This document shows positions 24,715-32,680 of a stretch of 64,000 nucleotides of DNA, one piece after another. A program made the translations under genes and the position numbers. Under the pieces are notes generated by a model. It had not been told where the DNA came from. It saw nothing but the letters and a program-made list of their open reading frames with translations, and did no database searches. The DNA comes from BOG-908 sp965199235 (GTDB lineage Bacteria; Pseudomonadota; Alphaproteobacteria; Acetobacterales; Acetobacteraceae). The stretch is taken from NCBI GenBank assembly GCA_965199235.1, contig CBDAQU010000002.1, forward strand, positions 1,364,001 through 1,428,000, written 5' to 3'. The stretch's first letter is position 1. The number at the start of each line of letters is the position of its first letter.

Positions 24715-25542
24715 ATGACCTTTGATAACCTTCTGACGCTCACGCCGACCAGTAACGGCTTTGCCGCCCCTGCAGCGCCGGCCACCGATGAGCAGCGACT
24801 GTTCGGCGGCCTGCTGATCGCACAGGCGGTCATGGCGGCGTCAGCAGATACGCGCCGATGCCATGCGCTGCACGCTTTGTTCATCGGCGCGGGGGTGATG
24901 CAGCAGCCGTTCGACATCGGCGTCGAGCACACACGCGACGGTGGCAGTTTTGCAACCCGGCGCGTCGAGATCCGCCAGGGCGAGCGGCTGCTGCTGTCGG
25001 CCATCAGCTCGCACCACGACGGCGATGACGGGCCGGAGCATCAAAGCGTTATGCCGGACCTGCCGCCTCCCGAAGGGCTGGAAGAGCAAAGCACCATCCG
25101 CGCCAGGGTGGCACAGGTGCGCGGTGCGGACTTCCGGCGATACTTGCCGGAAGAGTTGCTGGACGCACGCCCGATTGAGCTACCGCCGACCGAACCGGGC
25201 AGCGAGCAGCCGGCACGCGCAATCTGGTTCCGGCCACGCACCCCGTTTGCCGACCGCCAGGACCTGCACCGCGCGGTCATCGGCTTCGCGTCCGACACCG
25301 GCCTGGTGCGAGTGGGCTTGCTGAACCACCGCAGGGCTGGCGGCGCACCGGTGCAGGCTGCCAGCCTGGACCACAGCATATGGTTCCATCGCGACGCCTC
25401 CTCGCTCGACTGGATGCTGCACGTGCAGCGCGCGCCGAACGCCGCGCATGGCCGTGGCCTGTCGCGCGCCCAGGTCTTCACCCGCGACGGCATCCTGGTC
25501 GCCAGCGTCGCCCAGGAGTTCTTGGCGCGCACACAACGTTAG
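24715..25542 (+). CDS. tesB: Acyl-CoA thioesterase II (TesB-type, double hot-dog)
   Basis: The 275-residue protein shows the TesB layout: an N-terminal hot-dog domain (QRLFGGLLIAQAVMAAS, then HALHALFIGAGV, GGSFATRRVEIRQG) and a C-terminal hot-dog domain ending in QAASLDHSIWFHRDASSLDWMLHVQ, with the catalytic Asp in SLDHS, and GRGLSRAQVFTRDGILVASVAQE. It hydrolyses acyl-CoA to free acid and CoA. Its location after acyl-CoA dehydrogenase genes suggests acyl-CoA housekeeping. The stop TAG (25540-25542) overlaps the first bases of repeat copy C. Confidence 0.92.
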   Translation: MTFDNLLTLTPTSNGFAAPAAPATDEQRLFGGLLIAQAVMAASADTRRCHALHALFIGAGVMQQPFDIGVEHTRDGGSFATRRVEIRQGERLLLSAISSHHDGDDGPEHQSVMPDLPPPEGLEEQSTIRARVAQVRGADFRRYLPEELLDARPIELPPTEPGSEQPARAIWFRPRTPFADRQDLHRAVIGFASDTGLVRVGLLNHRRAGGAPVQAASLDHSIWFHRDASSLDWMLHVQRAPNAAHGRGLSRAQVFTRDGILVASVAQEFLARTQR

Positions 25543-25655
25543 AGCAATGTCACGCAGACTGGAATAGTCGGAGTGACGACAGTGCCCGCCAAGACAAGGC
25601 CTGGACCGGTTTTACGTCCGACTACTCGCGGATACTCTGCGTGAAACCGGTCTAG
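25541..25655 (+). repeat. Two-hairpin dispersed repeat, copy C
   Basis: The repeat begins inside the TAG stop of the thioesterase gene and runs in its sense direction. Hairpin 1 retains TCACGCAGACT with AGTCGGAGTGACG, while its right edge has drifted (AGTGCCC). Hairpin 2 ends in GTGAAACCGGTCTAG with the left arm CTGGACCGGTTTTAC, and its inner stem is TCCG/CGGA. Confidence 0.87.
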
Positions 25656-25767
25656 ACGCACAACGCCGCCAGGGCTGGCCACACGGAACAGGCTTGTGAC
25701 TCACGCTGACAAACGGCGAAGCACAGGCGTTGTCTGCGCACGGCCCACGGGGCGCGGCCATTGGACC

Positions 25768-26994
25768 TCAACCCGAAATAAGCGGCGAACCCTTAAACAG
25801 GAAAGCGCACTGTTCCGAACGCCGGAGGCCGTCATGAACGGTGAACGTCTGGACGTGACCTGTGCGATCCCCCTGCCAGAGCGAGACGCAGGCGTAGGCT
25901 CCGTCTTTTCGCAAGACGTAATAGATGATTTCAACGAAGCGAAGAGCCTCCATGTCGTGCCTGTAGCATTCAGCGATGCGTTGCAGGGCGCCCATGCCGG
26001 CGTCCTCCGGCGTCATTCCACTTCTCATGTTCTGCACGATCAGGTGCGCACCGGCGATCCTGGTGTTGGCTTCGGCGCTGCCGCTCGCGCCGGCCACCCC
26101 GACTGCAGGGTCCACAAAGCAGCCGGCGCCAAGCATTGCGACGTCGCTCGTCGCCCCGGCCATTCTCCATGGCAGACCGCTTGAGGTGGCAGCGCAGGAC
26201 ATTTCGTTCTTCGCGTTCAGGGCCGCTGCGAACAGCGGCGCCGCTGCGGGGAACAGCACGTCATAGGCCGCGCGCCAGGTCCATTGCGGCTCTATGCCAG
26301 CCTTTTTAGCCAGCTCCGCAACCCTGTTGACGAGGGTGTCGAGGGTTTCCTGAGACGCAGGAAGGAAGTGACCCTCCCTGTCCTGTTTCGGCCAGTTCGG
26401 ATCGTAGCGGCCTGGTACGAGAGGTTGTGGCAAGGCCTGTACCTGTTTCCACAACGACCATATTTTTCGGGTGCGATCGTTGATCACACCCTCTTGCGCC
26501 AATCCCTGTGACATCGCGAAACGTTGCGCGTCAGCCCCTGCAAGCAGCGGATAACCGGTTTTCTCCATGACGGTCTGCGCCAGAAGGGCGGCGTGGCGGA
26601 TGCCGCTTACCCCGGCGACAGCCGCACTTCGGCCGGTCGGCCCGTGGAAACAGCAGGCATCGAGTTGCACGACACCATCGGCGTTCGGCAAGCCGCCAGC
26701 GCCGGTGGTGAAGTCGTTCGCGTTTTCCTCCTGAGTCTCGGCCACCTTGAGCGCTGCGTCGAGCGTGTCGCCGCCCTGCCGCAGCATTCGATAGGCGGCG
26801 TCGACCCCCAAGGTATCGGCTGTCCGGCACAGCACCACCGGAAGCCGTGGGACCTCAGGGCGTTCCGGCTTGGGATGACCCATGACCATGTGATCTGGCA
26901 CGGGCTTGCTGTGATCTGCCATCGGCGTTTGCGCGCGGGCTGCCGCAGACGACGCGATGACAGTCGCCAGTATGGTCCTGCGGGAAACGCTCAT
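25768..26994 (-). CDS. Tat-exported glycosylasparaginase-like protein without the catalytic threonine
   Basis: From ATG 26994 the 408-residue product has a twin-arginine signal (MSVSRRTILATVIASSAAARAQ). The body matches N4-(beta-N-acetylglucosaminyl)-L-asparaginase/type-2 asparaginase proteins (GGDTLDAALKVAETQEENAND, then GAGGLPNADGVVQLDACC, and AMLGAGCFVDPAVGVAGAS). Active members cleave themselves before a Thr in the sequence HDTIG. Here the aligned position reads AAAPLFAA before LNAKNEMSCAATSSG, so the nucleophile Thr is missing. GRVGDSP has become GATSDVA, losing the substrate-binding Arg. It is probably a pseudoenzyme with a periplasmic binding or structural role. It has the same orientation as the upstream PQQ-propeller gene. 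Confidence 0.8.
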   Translation of the reverse strand: MSVSRRTILATVIASSAAARAQTPMADHSKPVPDHMVMGHPKPERPEVPRLPVVLCRTADTLGVDAAYRMLRQGGDTLDAALKVAETQEENANDFTTGAGGLPNADGVVQLDACCFHGPTGRSAAVAGVSGIRHAALLAQTVMEKTGYPLLAGADAQRFAMSQGLAQEGVINDRTRKIWSLWKQVQALPQPLVPGRYDPNWPKQDREGHFLPASQETLDTLVNRVAELAKKAGIEPQWTWRAAYDVLFPAAAPLFAAALNAKNEMSCAATSSGLPWRMAGATSDVAMLGAGCFVDPAVGVAGASGSAEANTRIAGAHLIVQNMRSGMTPEDAGMGALQRIAECYRHDMEALRFVEIIYYVLRKDGAYACVSLWQGDRTGHVQTFTVHDGLRRSEQCAFLFKGSPLISG

Positions 26995-27016
26995 GAACAG
27001 TTTCCGGTATGGAAAG

Positions 27017-27066
27017 ACCTTCTTTTTCGAAAGAAGAAACAAAAAACTTTGGTTCGCTGTCGCATA
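27017..27066 (-). repeat. Single arm of the A/T-rich hairpin repeat (family 2)
   Basis: On the minus strand this reads GCGACAGCGAACC, AAAGTTTTTTG, TTTCTTCTTTCG, AAAAAGAAGG. CTTCTTT/AAAGAAG forms a stem-loop. It lies between the PQQ-propeller gene and the glycosylasparaginase-like gene, just upstream of the second gene's ribosome site, where it could act as an attenuator. Confidence 0.5.
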
Positions 27067-27076
27067 GTTCATACAA

Positions 27077-29059
27077 CTACTTAGAAGCCGCAAATTCCCA
27101 TTGCTGCCAGGTAACGCCCTTATACGGATACTGATCCAGAGGGTCTTTCGGGTTCGCCGACTGGCCGTCGATGTCGAGCACCTGGCCGCTGGCCTTGTTG
27201 ACCAGCTTGTAGGCCGTGCCGCCGACCGACACGACGGTCCATTGCTGCCACAGACCGCCCTGATAGACGTTCTGATCGACGAGCGTGCTGTTGCTGTCCG
27301 AACCGCCTCTCACCTCAAGCACCAGGCCGCTGGCGACGTTCGTCAGCGTGATGACGTTTCCGCCAAGATTGGTCACGGTCCATTGCTGGTTGCTCCCCTT
27401 GTTGACCGTGTATTGCTCGATGGTTTGACCCTGGGTCGTTGAATATGCCGGGTCGTCGATCGCCTGGCCGTCGAATGGGCTGGTGATGATGTAGGTGCCG
27501 TTCGGGATCAGGCCGGTGGCGCTGGACGTGCCGCCAGACAGCTCGCCGTAGACGCAGACCTGTCCGCTTTTTGTCTGTGCGGTGCCGAAGCTCGCCAGGT
27601 AGACGCGGCCGTTGGCGATGGTCGGGTCGGTGAACTTGGCGTAGAAGTTGCAATCGTCACGCGACGCATCCTGCTCATTGGTCCAAAGCAACGACATGTT
27701 GGCGAGGTTGTAGGCGTAGAGTATGCCCGGCACGGACGTGTGCCAGGCACCCTGTCCATCCGCCGCGTTCACCGAATTGGTAGCAGCCCAAAGGATGCCG
27801 TTTGACAGGCCGTTTGCGGAGATCGACAACGAACCGCCCGGATGATTGAACGCCTGGACACTGCCGGTGAAGGTAGGGGTCGTGCCGAACTCCGAGCCGT
27901 TGAAATTGTACACCCGCAAGTAGTCGCTCTGCCCCCAGAGGTATAGGTTCGAGTTGAAGTAGGTCAGCGAGTGTATGTGCGAAGACGTCGCCTGCCAATT
28001 CTGCACAGCGGTGTTGTCGCCCAGGTGGCCCATGTCTGCCGTGTTCGCCACGGTCAGCACGCCAGCCTTGCCGCCACCCACCAGCAAGCTGGTGTTCATC
28101 ATCAGCAACGGTCCGGACGCGGTCAGGTCCGCATCGTCCTTGTCCAGCGTGCTGTAATCCGACGGGGTATGCCAGTCCTCCAGGCCGAGGCCGGCATTTG
28201 CCTTGAGCATGGTCTCGCTGAAATTGCTCTCGCCGTCCCAGCCGCCATTTCCGGTGATCCAGTACACGCCACCCGTCGGATCGGCCGCGGCGCCGTTGCC
28301 GGACTGCCAGATGCCGTTGCCATTGTCGCTCGGCGAAGCATCGAACACGCCAACCTGCGCCAGGTTCGATTCGCTGTAGGCGAACGTCAGACCCTTCCAG
28401 GAACCCTGGTCGCAATGCGAGGCGAACGAGAAGTAGACGTTGCCGTTTGCAGAAAGCAGGCCTGGCCGCTGCAATTCGTCAAAGGAGTTGAAGTCGGCAT
28501 GCTGTATCTGCACCGGGCTGCCCGACTGATCGGCACCGGTGGAAAGGTTGAGTGAATGCAGATTGTGCGCGGACGTAGAATTCTCGTAGGTCTGCACCAC
28601 GACGAACAGGTGATTGTTGGCAATCACCGGCGTGCTCATGATCCCGGAAGAGCCCAGCGTGTCGTCACAATCCCAGTTGGCGATCGACTTGCTTATCGGC
28701 GTGCCGAAATTAACATGCCAGTACTGGGTGCCGTTGACGGCGTCGAACGCGTAGACGCTGTTGTTTGCGGTAGCGACGTAGAGGACGCTGTGCGTGCCGC
28801 CCGCTATGTTGACCTTTGCGACGACCAAAGGCTGTGCAAAAATTTGGTCGTCCACCGGCAGCTTGAACAGCAGGCCGAACTGGTTTGTGTTCACGTTGGA
28901 CGGCGTCAGAACCGTCTCACCCGCATTCACACCATCGCGGAAATTATCGTTGTGCTGGGTCAGGATGCTCACTTGCGCCCGTGCGGCGACGGCATGGGCC
29001 AGCAGAGCTAACATCGAAATCGCGAAAAGCCGCCGCTTGAGACCGAAGCATCGGAGCAT
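27077..29059 (-). CDS. Secreted PQQ-type beta-propeller protein with C-terminal ricin-B lectin domain
   Basis: From ATG 29059 (AAGGA ribosome site) the product is 660 residues with a signal peptide (FAISMLALLAHAVAARAQ). Residues about 25-510 form a PQQ-like WD propeller (VLYVATANNSVYAFDAVNGTQYW, PVIANNHLFVVVQT). The last roughly 140 residues form a ricin-type trefoil with QxW motifs (NQQWTV, WQQWTVV, WQQWEF) that usually binds sugars. Dehydrogenases of this family need Asp and Trp residues around PQQ, which I cannot confirm here. The propeller may only be structural. Binding a polysaccharide through the lectin part is the best inference. Confidence 0.85.
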   Translation of the reverse strand: MLRCFGLKRRLFAISMLALLAHAVAARAQVSILTQHNDNFRDGVNAGETVLTPSNVNTNQFGLLFKLPVDDQIFAQPLVVAKVNIAGGTHSVLYVATANNSVYAFDAVNGTQYWHVNFGTPISKSIANWDCDDTLGSSGIMSTPVIANNHLFVVVQTYENSTSAHNLHSLNLSTGADQSGSPVQIQHADFNSFDELQRPGLLSANGNVYFSFASHCDQGSWKGLTFAYSESNLAQVGVFDASPSDNGNGIWQSGNGAAADPTGGVYWITGNGGWDGESNFSETMLKANAGLGLEDWHTPSDYSTLDKDDADLTASGPLLMMNTSLLVGGGKAGVLTVANTADMGHLGDNTAVQNWQATSSHIHSLTYFNSNLYLWGQSDYLRVYNFNGSEFGTTPTFTGSVQAFNHPGGSLSISANGLSNGILWAATNSVNAADGQGAWHTSVPGILYAYNLANMSLLWTNEQDASRDDCNFYAKFTDPTIANGRVYLASFGTAQTKSGQVCVYGELSGGTSSATGLIPNGTYIITSPFDGQAIDDPAYSTTQGQTIEQYTVNKGSNQQWTVTNLGGNVITLTNVASGLVLEVRGGSDSNSTLVDQNVYQGGLWQQWTVVSVGGTAYKLVNKASGQVLDIDGQSANPKDPLDQYPYKGVTWQQWEFAASK

Positions 29060-29134
29060 TGGCGTGATCCTTTGTAGACCGTTGCGGAGACACGGCTGAA
29101 GAGCCGCAGGCAGATTGGGTGCTCGCCCGGGGCA

Positions 29135-29168
29135 TATACCAAGCATCGATGCGCTTGGCCATGGTATA
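29135..29168. promoter_or_regulatory. Nested inverted repeat upstream of the PQQ-propeller gene
   Basis: Outer arms TATACCA and TGGTATA enclose inner arms CCAAGC and GCTTGG around the palindrome GCATCGATGC. The site lies about 75 bases upstream of the gene start at 29059 in a 260-base gap that holds no gene. It could be an operator or a hairpin in the leader RNA. Confidence 0.4.
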
Positions 29169-29319
29169 CTTAGAAGTCGAGACAGGCCGTGTTCTCAATC
29201 CGGTCGTCATTGGTGGCGCAGTCACGCCAACATGAATAATAACGTACTGGCAAATATCTCAGTTACTTCGGTTCAGCTCTAATCATTCCGAGCTGTGGTT
29301 TCATCTCGCGCATCGGTGT

Positions 29320-29433
29320 CTAGACCGGTTCACGCAGAGTGTCCGCGAGTAGGCGGACGTGAAACCGGCTTAGGCCTTGTCTTGGACAACAATTTTGTGA
29401 CTCCGACTATTCCACGCTGCGTGACATTGCTCT
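29320..29433 (-). repeat. Two-hairpin dispersed repeat, copy D
   Basis: On the minus strand it starts AGAGCAATGTCACGCAG six bases after the stop of the secreted VOC gene and ends GTGAACCGGTCTAG. Hairpin 1 is diverged on its right side (GTCACAAAATTG instead of GTGACGAAATTG). Hairpin 2 is well kept, with inner stem GTCCGC/GCGGAC. Confidence 0.87.
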
Positions 29434-29439
29434 GACATC

Positions 29440-29886
29440 CTAGCGTTTCGGCTGCCAAAGCTCGATCTTGGTGCCGTCGGGGTCTTGGATCCAGGCGAAC
29501 CGGCCAAAGGCGTCAGTGTCGTCGCGCTTCAGGACGGAAACTCCCTTCGCTGTCACGCGCGCAATGATCGCGTCCATGTCGTCAACCGCGAGGTTGATCA
29601 TGAACTCCCGTGTCGAAGGGCTCATGTAATCGCTGGAATCCGGAAAGGCCGTCCAGGAAACCTTGGGCGGATGGCCTGGAGCGTCAAAGGGCAACGCCGC
29701 CCCACCCCACGGCTTGACCTCAAGGCCGAGGACCTCGCGATACCAGTGCGCAAGGGCCTTGGGATCCTTGCTCTTGACGAAGACACCGCCCACGCCGGTT
29801 ACATGACCTGGCTGCTCAGCCATGGCGGACTCCCGACAGGTGAGCGCGACCGCAAACGCCAAAAGGAAGATGTGATTGAGCGACAT
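29440..29886 (-). CDS. Exported VOC/glyoxalase-fold protein
   Basis: This 148-residue protein has a signal peptide (MSLNHIFLLAFAVALTCRESAMA), unusual for VOC proteins, followed by one vicinal-oxygen-chelate module: GVGGVFVKSKDPKALAHWY, LGLEVKPWGG and FAWIQDPDGTKIELWQ, with the late Glu that binds metal in the family. It could be a periplasmic glyoxalase, antibiotic-binding or dioxygenase-like protein; with a single half-module it probably dimerises. Repeat copy D lies directly downstream. The gene to its right is decayed, so it seems to be an isolated unit. Confidence 0.83.
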   Translation of the reverse strand: MSLNHIFLLAFAVALTCRESAMAEQPGHVTGVGGVFVKSKDPKALAHWYREVLGLEVKPWGGAALPFDAPGHPPKVSWTAFPDSSDYMSPSTREFMINLAVDDMDAIIARVTAKGVSVLKRDDTDAFGRFAWIQDPDGTKIELWQPKR

Positions 29887-29971
29887 TCGTCATCCTGTTC
29901 CAGGTCCCCGCTGATGTAGTCGGCTGCGACGAGGCAAGCCCGAATGTTAGATCCGTCGCCGTCGCCGCACC

Positions 29972-30118
29972 ATGGGTGTATTCGTTATCACCGCGGGGTC
30001 GCTGACCCTCGCCGGCAGCACGCTGCAGGGCAGCACGCTGAGCCTCGGCGGCGGCAAGTTCTTGTCCAATGGCGGCACGCTGTCGGGTGTGACGGTTGCG
30101 GGAACGCTCGGCAGAAGA
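29972..30118 (+). pseudogene. Fragment of a beta-helix repeat protein
   Basis: One frame encodes repeated short strands (GSTLQGSTLSLGGG, LSNGGTLSGVTVAGTLG), as found in autotransporter or filamentous-adhesin passenger regions. It has no start context of its own and stops at the point where the opposite-strand YeeE/YedE gene loses homology, near 30118. This looks like a recombination junction between two broken genes. Confidence 0.4.
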
Positions 30119-30513
30119 CCCAGCGCAAGCGAGGCGATGGCGGGTCCGGGGCACAGCCCGGACAGGCCCCAGCCGACGCCGAAGATCGCGGAGCCGGCGA
30201 CCAGCCGCCGGTCGATCGGCCAGATCCTCGGCCACGCAAACCGGGTGTCGAACAGCGGCGCCCTCATCCGTTGGGCCACCGCTTGCCCGAGCGCCGAGAC
30301 CGCCACGGCGCCAGCAAGCACGAAGGCCAGGCTGGCGTTCCAGTCGCCGGTGACGTCGAGGAAGGCCCGCACCCGCGACGGATCGACCATGCCCGACACC
30401 GACAGGCCGAAGCCGAACACCAGCCCCGCCAGAAGCCCCGCTAGGATGCGCCACGCCCGGGTCACGACAGGCCCACGCCGCATGACGTAGACGGTGATCA
30501 CGGCGGTCAGCAT
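30107..30513 (-). pseudogene. YeeE/YedE (DUF6691)-type membrane protein, C-terminally truncated
   Basis: Residues from MLTAVITVYVMRRG through AWRILAGLLAGLVFGFGLSVSGMVDPSRVRAFLDV, then AIFGVGWGLSGLCPGPAIASLALG, match the short YeeE/YedE permease family thought to import sulfur compounds. Family members continue with another TM helix, but here the frame changes to unrelated residues after ASLALG, where a beta-helix fragment begins on the other strand. The start is uncertain (ATG 30513 or ATG 30483), and the upstream partner gene is missing. It is probably not functional. Confidence 0.6.
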
Positions 30514-31003
30514 GAAGGTCGCCACTGCCACGATCGCGGCTCCACAATCGAGCGGATGTGTAAATTTTCGGTCACACTTGAGGGTTCTATCCGGAGTCAA
30601 GTGACACTCAGGTGAACGAGCCCGAGGACGGTCAAGCCGTTCAATGCGCTGGACGCAGAGAAAGCTCCATCCGAGCAACCGCAGACCTGGTCCGCCCTGC
30701 ATGTTGCATCCGCTGTCGCCCAAGGTTACAAGGTCACCAGAGGACATCGATAATCGCGCCAGATGTTGCCCGTCTTGTCGAGCGGCATATTGGCAGTTAA
30801 GTCTGGAACACTGCCCGGAGGCGAAATGCGTCCAGAACACTGCGGTGGCGCGCATGCGCGGTTTACCGGCCACGCAACCGCCCCTAGCGTCCGAGCTGAG
30901 TGTGTGACTTACGAGGCTTATTGAGCCGGGAACAGACAAAGCGTTTTGTCCAACGGCCATTGCGGCCTTGCCGAGTCGGCAACAACAAAGTTTTGGAGGA
31001 ACG
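30514..31003. other. 490-base region without a clear gene, possible insertion-sequence relic
   Basis: No convincing reading frame is seen. Near 30568-30605, TCACACTTGA and TCAAGTGACA are partly complementary, as in the ends of some insertion sequences, but no transposase remnant is recognised. The last 20 bases hold the ribosome site (TTGGAGGA) of the next gene. Confidence 0.3.
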
Positions 31004-31537
31004 ATGACGTTTGAGGAGTTGAGCGCCCGGGCACAGATTCACGACGTGCTCCTACGCTACTGCCGTGGTCTCGACCGCGTCGATATGGAGCTTGTCCGGG
31101 GAGCTTTCCACAAGGATGCTTGGATCCAGTTTCCGAAGAGCCTACACATCGGAACGGCCGATGGTTTCTTCGAGTTCCTGACAAACGAGATGCCCCGGTT
31201 CGTGCGTACCCAGCATTTCCTCGGCAACAGCTTGATTGAGTTCGACGGGCCGGACGTAGCCTACGTCGAAACCTATCTACATGCCGATCACCAAGGGTCG
31301 GACGCTCACCACTGGACTGGCAGCTTTGTGAAGTTGTGGGCTCGATACATTGATAAGTTCGAGCAGCGTGATGGAGTATGGCTGATCGCGCGTCGAGAGC
31401 TTCTGGTCGACTGGATGTATAAATATCCGCTGGAAGGTTGGTTCGACGACCATCCCGACGCCGCAGCACGGCGGGACGGTACAGACCCGAGTCAAAGGCG
31501 CGTTGCTGGGTTTAGCGGCATGCCAGCCGCCGAGTGA
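31004..31537 (+). CDS. NTF2-like (SnoaL-type) protein
   Basis: The 177-residue protein has a strong ribosome site (TTGGAGGA). It begins LSARAQIHDVLLRYCRGLDRVDMELVRGAFHKDAWIQFP, the typical first helix and strand of SnoaL-like NTF2 folds. HFLGNSLIEFDGPDVAYVETYLHADHQ and WARYIDKFEQRDGVWLIARRELLVDWM complete the cone-shaped fold. Relatives are small dehydratases, isomerases or hydroxylase partners in aromatic and polyketide pathways. Catalytic residues cannot be assigned here. It lies at the edge of the catabolic island and converges with the GntR gene; repeat copy E lies between them. Confidence 0.83.
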   Translation: MTFEELSARAQIHDVLLRYCRGLDRVDMELVRGAFHKDAWIQFPKSLHIGTADGFFEFLTNEMPRFVRTQHFLGNSLIEFDGPDVAYVETYLHADHQGSDAHHWTGSFVKLWARYIDKFEQRDGVWLIARRELLVDWMYKYPLEGWFDDHPDAAARRDGTDPSQRRVAGFSGMPAAE

Positions 31538-31648
31538 CATATCGCGGTGTCAGCCGCCCCAGACAGGTAGCACGTCTGTTAGGCTGAGCATCCAATTCGA
31601 GACAGTCCCTCATGGCTCATCGTTGGGGCGCGCGGTCTGGCCGCGCGC

Positions 31649-31763
31649 CTAGACCGGTTTCGCGCAGAGTGTCCGCGAGTAGGCGGACCTCAAACCGGCC
31701 AAGTCTTGTTTTGGCGACCAAATTCCGTCACTCCGACTAGTCCAGTCTGCGTGACATTGCTCT
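31649..31763 (-). repeat. Two-hairpin dispersed repeat, copy E
   Basis: On the minus strand it starts with the TAG stop of the GntR gene (AGAGCAATGTCACGCAGACTGG) and ends CGAAACCGGTCTAG. CTAG occurs at both edges (31649-31652 and 31762-31765), as expected if a 4-bp target was duplicated. Inner stem GTCCGC/GCGGAC is intact. Confidence 0.88.
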
Positions 31764-32595
31764 AGTCTTTCGATTGCCGAACCATGTCGGATACGACGGT
31801 GACCAGCCTAGGGCTCGATAGGTTGAGCGAACGCAACGCCTCGTCCCGCTCGAAGCGTTCGCGCTGAGCTTCAAAATAGCGGTCCATTGCTACGCGCGCT
31901 GTTGCCGGAACGCCAGAACGAATACCTTCGAGAATGGCCAGACGGTGAGGCTGGAACTCCAAGGCCCTAGCACGCCAGAACCGGAGACCGCGGCCGACCA
32001 AGGACTCAACCTGCACTTCATGCAGCAACATAAGCAGAAAGGCCTCCAGAGACTGAAGCAGCGGACTATGAGACGCGGCCGACACTGCCCTTTGAAAGCC
32101 AAGGACACACTCAATCACTTGGTCGATATCTTTCAGCTCGCTCGGACGGTCGAACCGTGCGCTTGCCGTCGCGATCGCTCCTATATCGTCTGCAGTCGCG
32201 TGCTTTGCCGCGGCTTTGATCGAATGAAGGCCCAACACATGCCGAACATCAAGAACGTCCATGATGCTGACGCTTTCTAGCTGCAGGAGAGTTTGAAGGG
32301 CTGATGCGAGAGCGTAATCCCCTTGGCTTCGAACAAAGGATCCGCTTCCGTGCAGTACATCCACTAGACCGAGCGTTTCGAGCGCGCGAATTGCCTCACG
32401 CACTGTGGGCTGGCTCACGCCAAAGCGGTCAGACAGTTCCTTCTCGCTCGGGAGGCGCTCGCCGTGTGGCAAACGGCGAGTTACGATATCCTGTCGCAGG
32501 CTCTCAATAATCTCGTCAACGATCTTGACGCGCCTCCGACGCAGAGTGACCGGCTCGGACGGTATCCGCTCGGTCGGCACAATTCGAGTCCTCAT
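31762..32595 (-). CDS. GntR-family regulator, FadR/FCD type
   Basis: The 277-residue protein has an N-terminal winged HTH (IVDEIIESLRQDIVTRRLPHGERLPSEKELSDRFGVSQPTVREAIRALETLGLVDVLHGSGSFV in segments) and an all-helical FCD ligand domain (VLDVRHVLGLHSIKAAAKHA, then FQRAVSAASHSPLLQSLEAF). FCD regulators respond to organic acids or related metabolites. It lies 85 bases downstream of a CocE-type hydrolase on the same strand and probably controls it, perhaps with the divergent hydrolase and TonB genes. The stop TAG is shared with repeat copy E. Confidence 0.92.
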   Translation of the reverse strand: MRTRIVPTERIPSEPVTLRRRRVKIVDEIIESLRQDIVTRRLPHGERLPSEKELSDRFGVSQPTVREAIRALETLGLVDVLHGSGSFVRSQGDYALASALQTLLQLESVSIMDVLDVRHVLGLHSIKAAAKHATADDIGAIATASARFDRPSELKDIDQVIECVLGFQRAVSAASHSPLLQSLEAFLLMLLHEVQVESLVGRGLRFWRARALEFQPHRLAILEGIRSGVPATARVAMDRYFEAQRERFERDEALRSLNLSSPRLVTVVSDMVRQSKD

Positions 32596-32680
32596 GTCAC
32601 GTCGGCAATCGCCCCCAGGGCGTTGATTGAACCATTTTCAAGTCCCGCGCAAGCGCCGTCCTGTCAGGGACGACTCTTGA

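Noticed and set aside
30612..30907. Short plus-strand frames with several Cys residues between the YeeE remnant and the NTF2-like gene
   Set aside because: They have no ribosome site and match no family I recognise; they are probably chance frames in decayed DNA.
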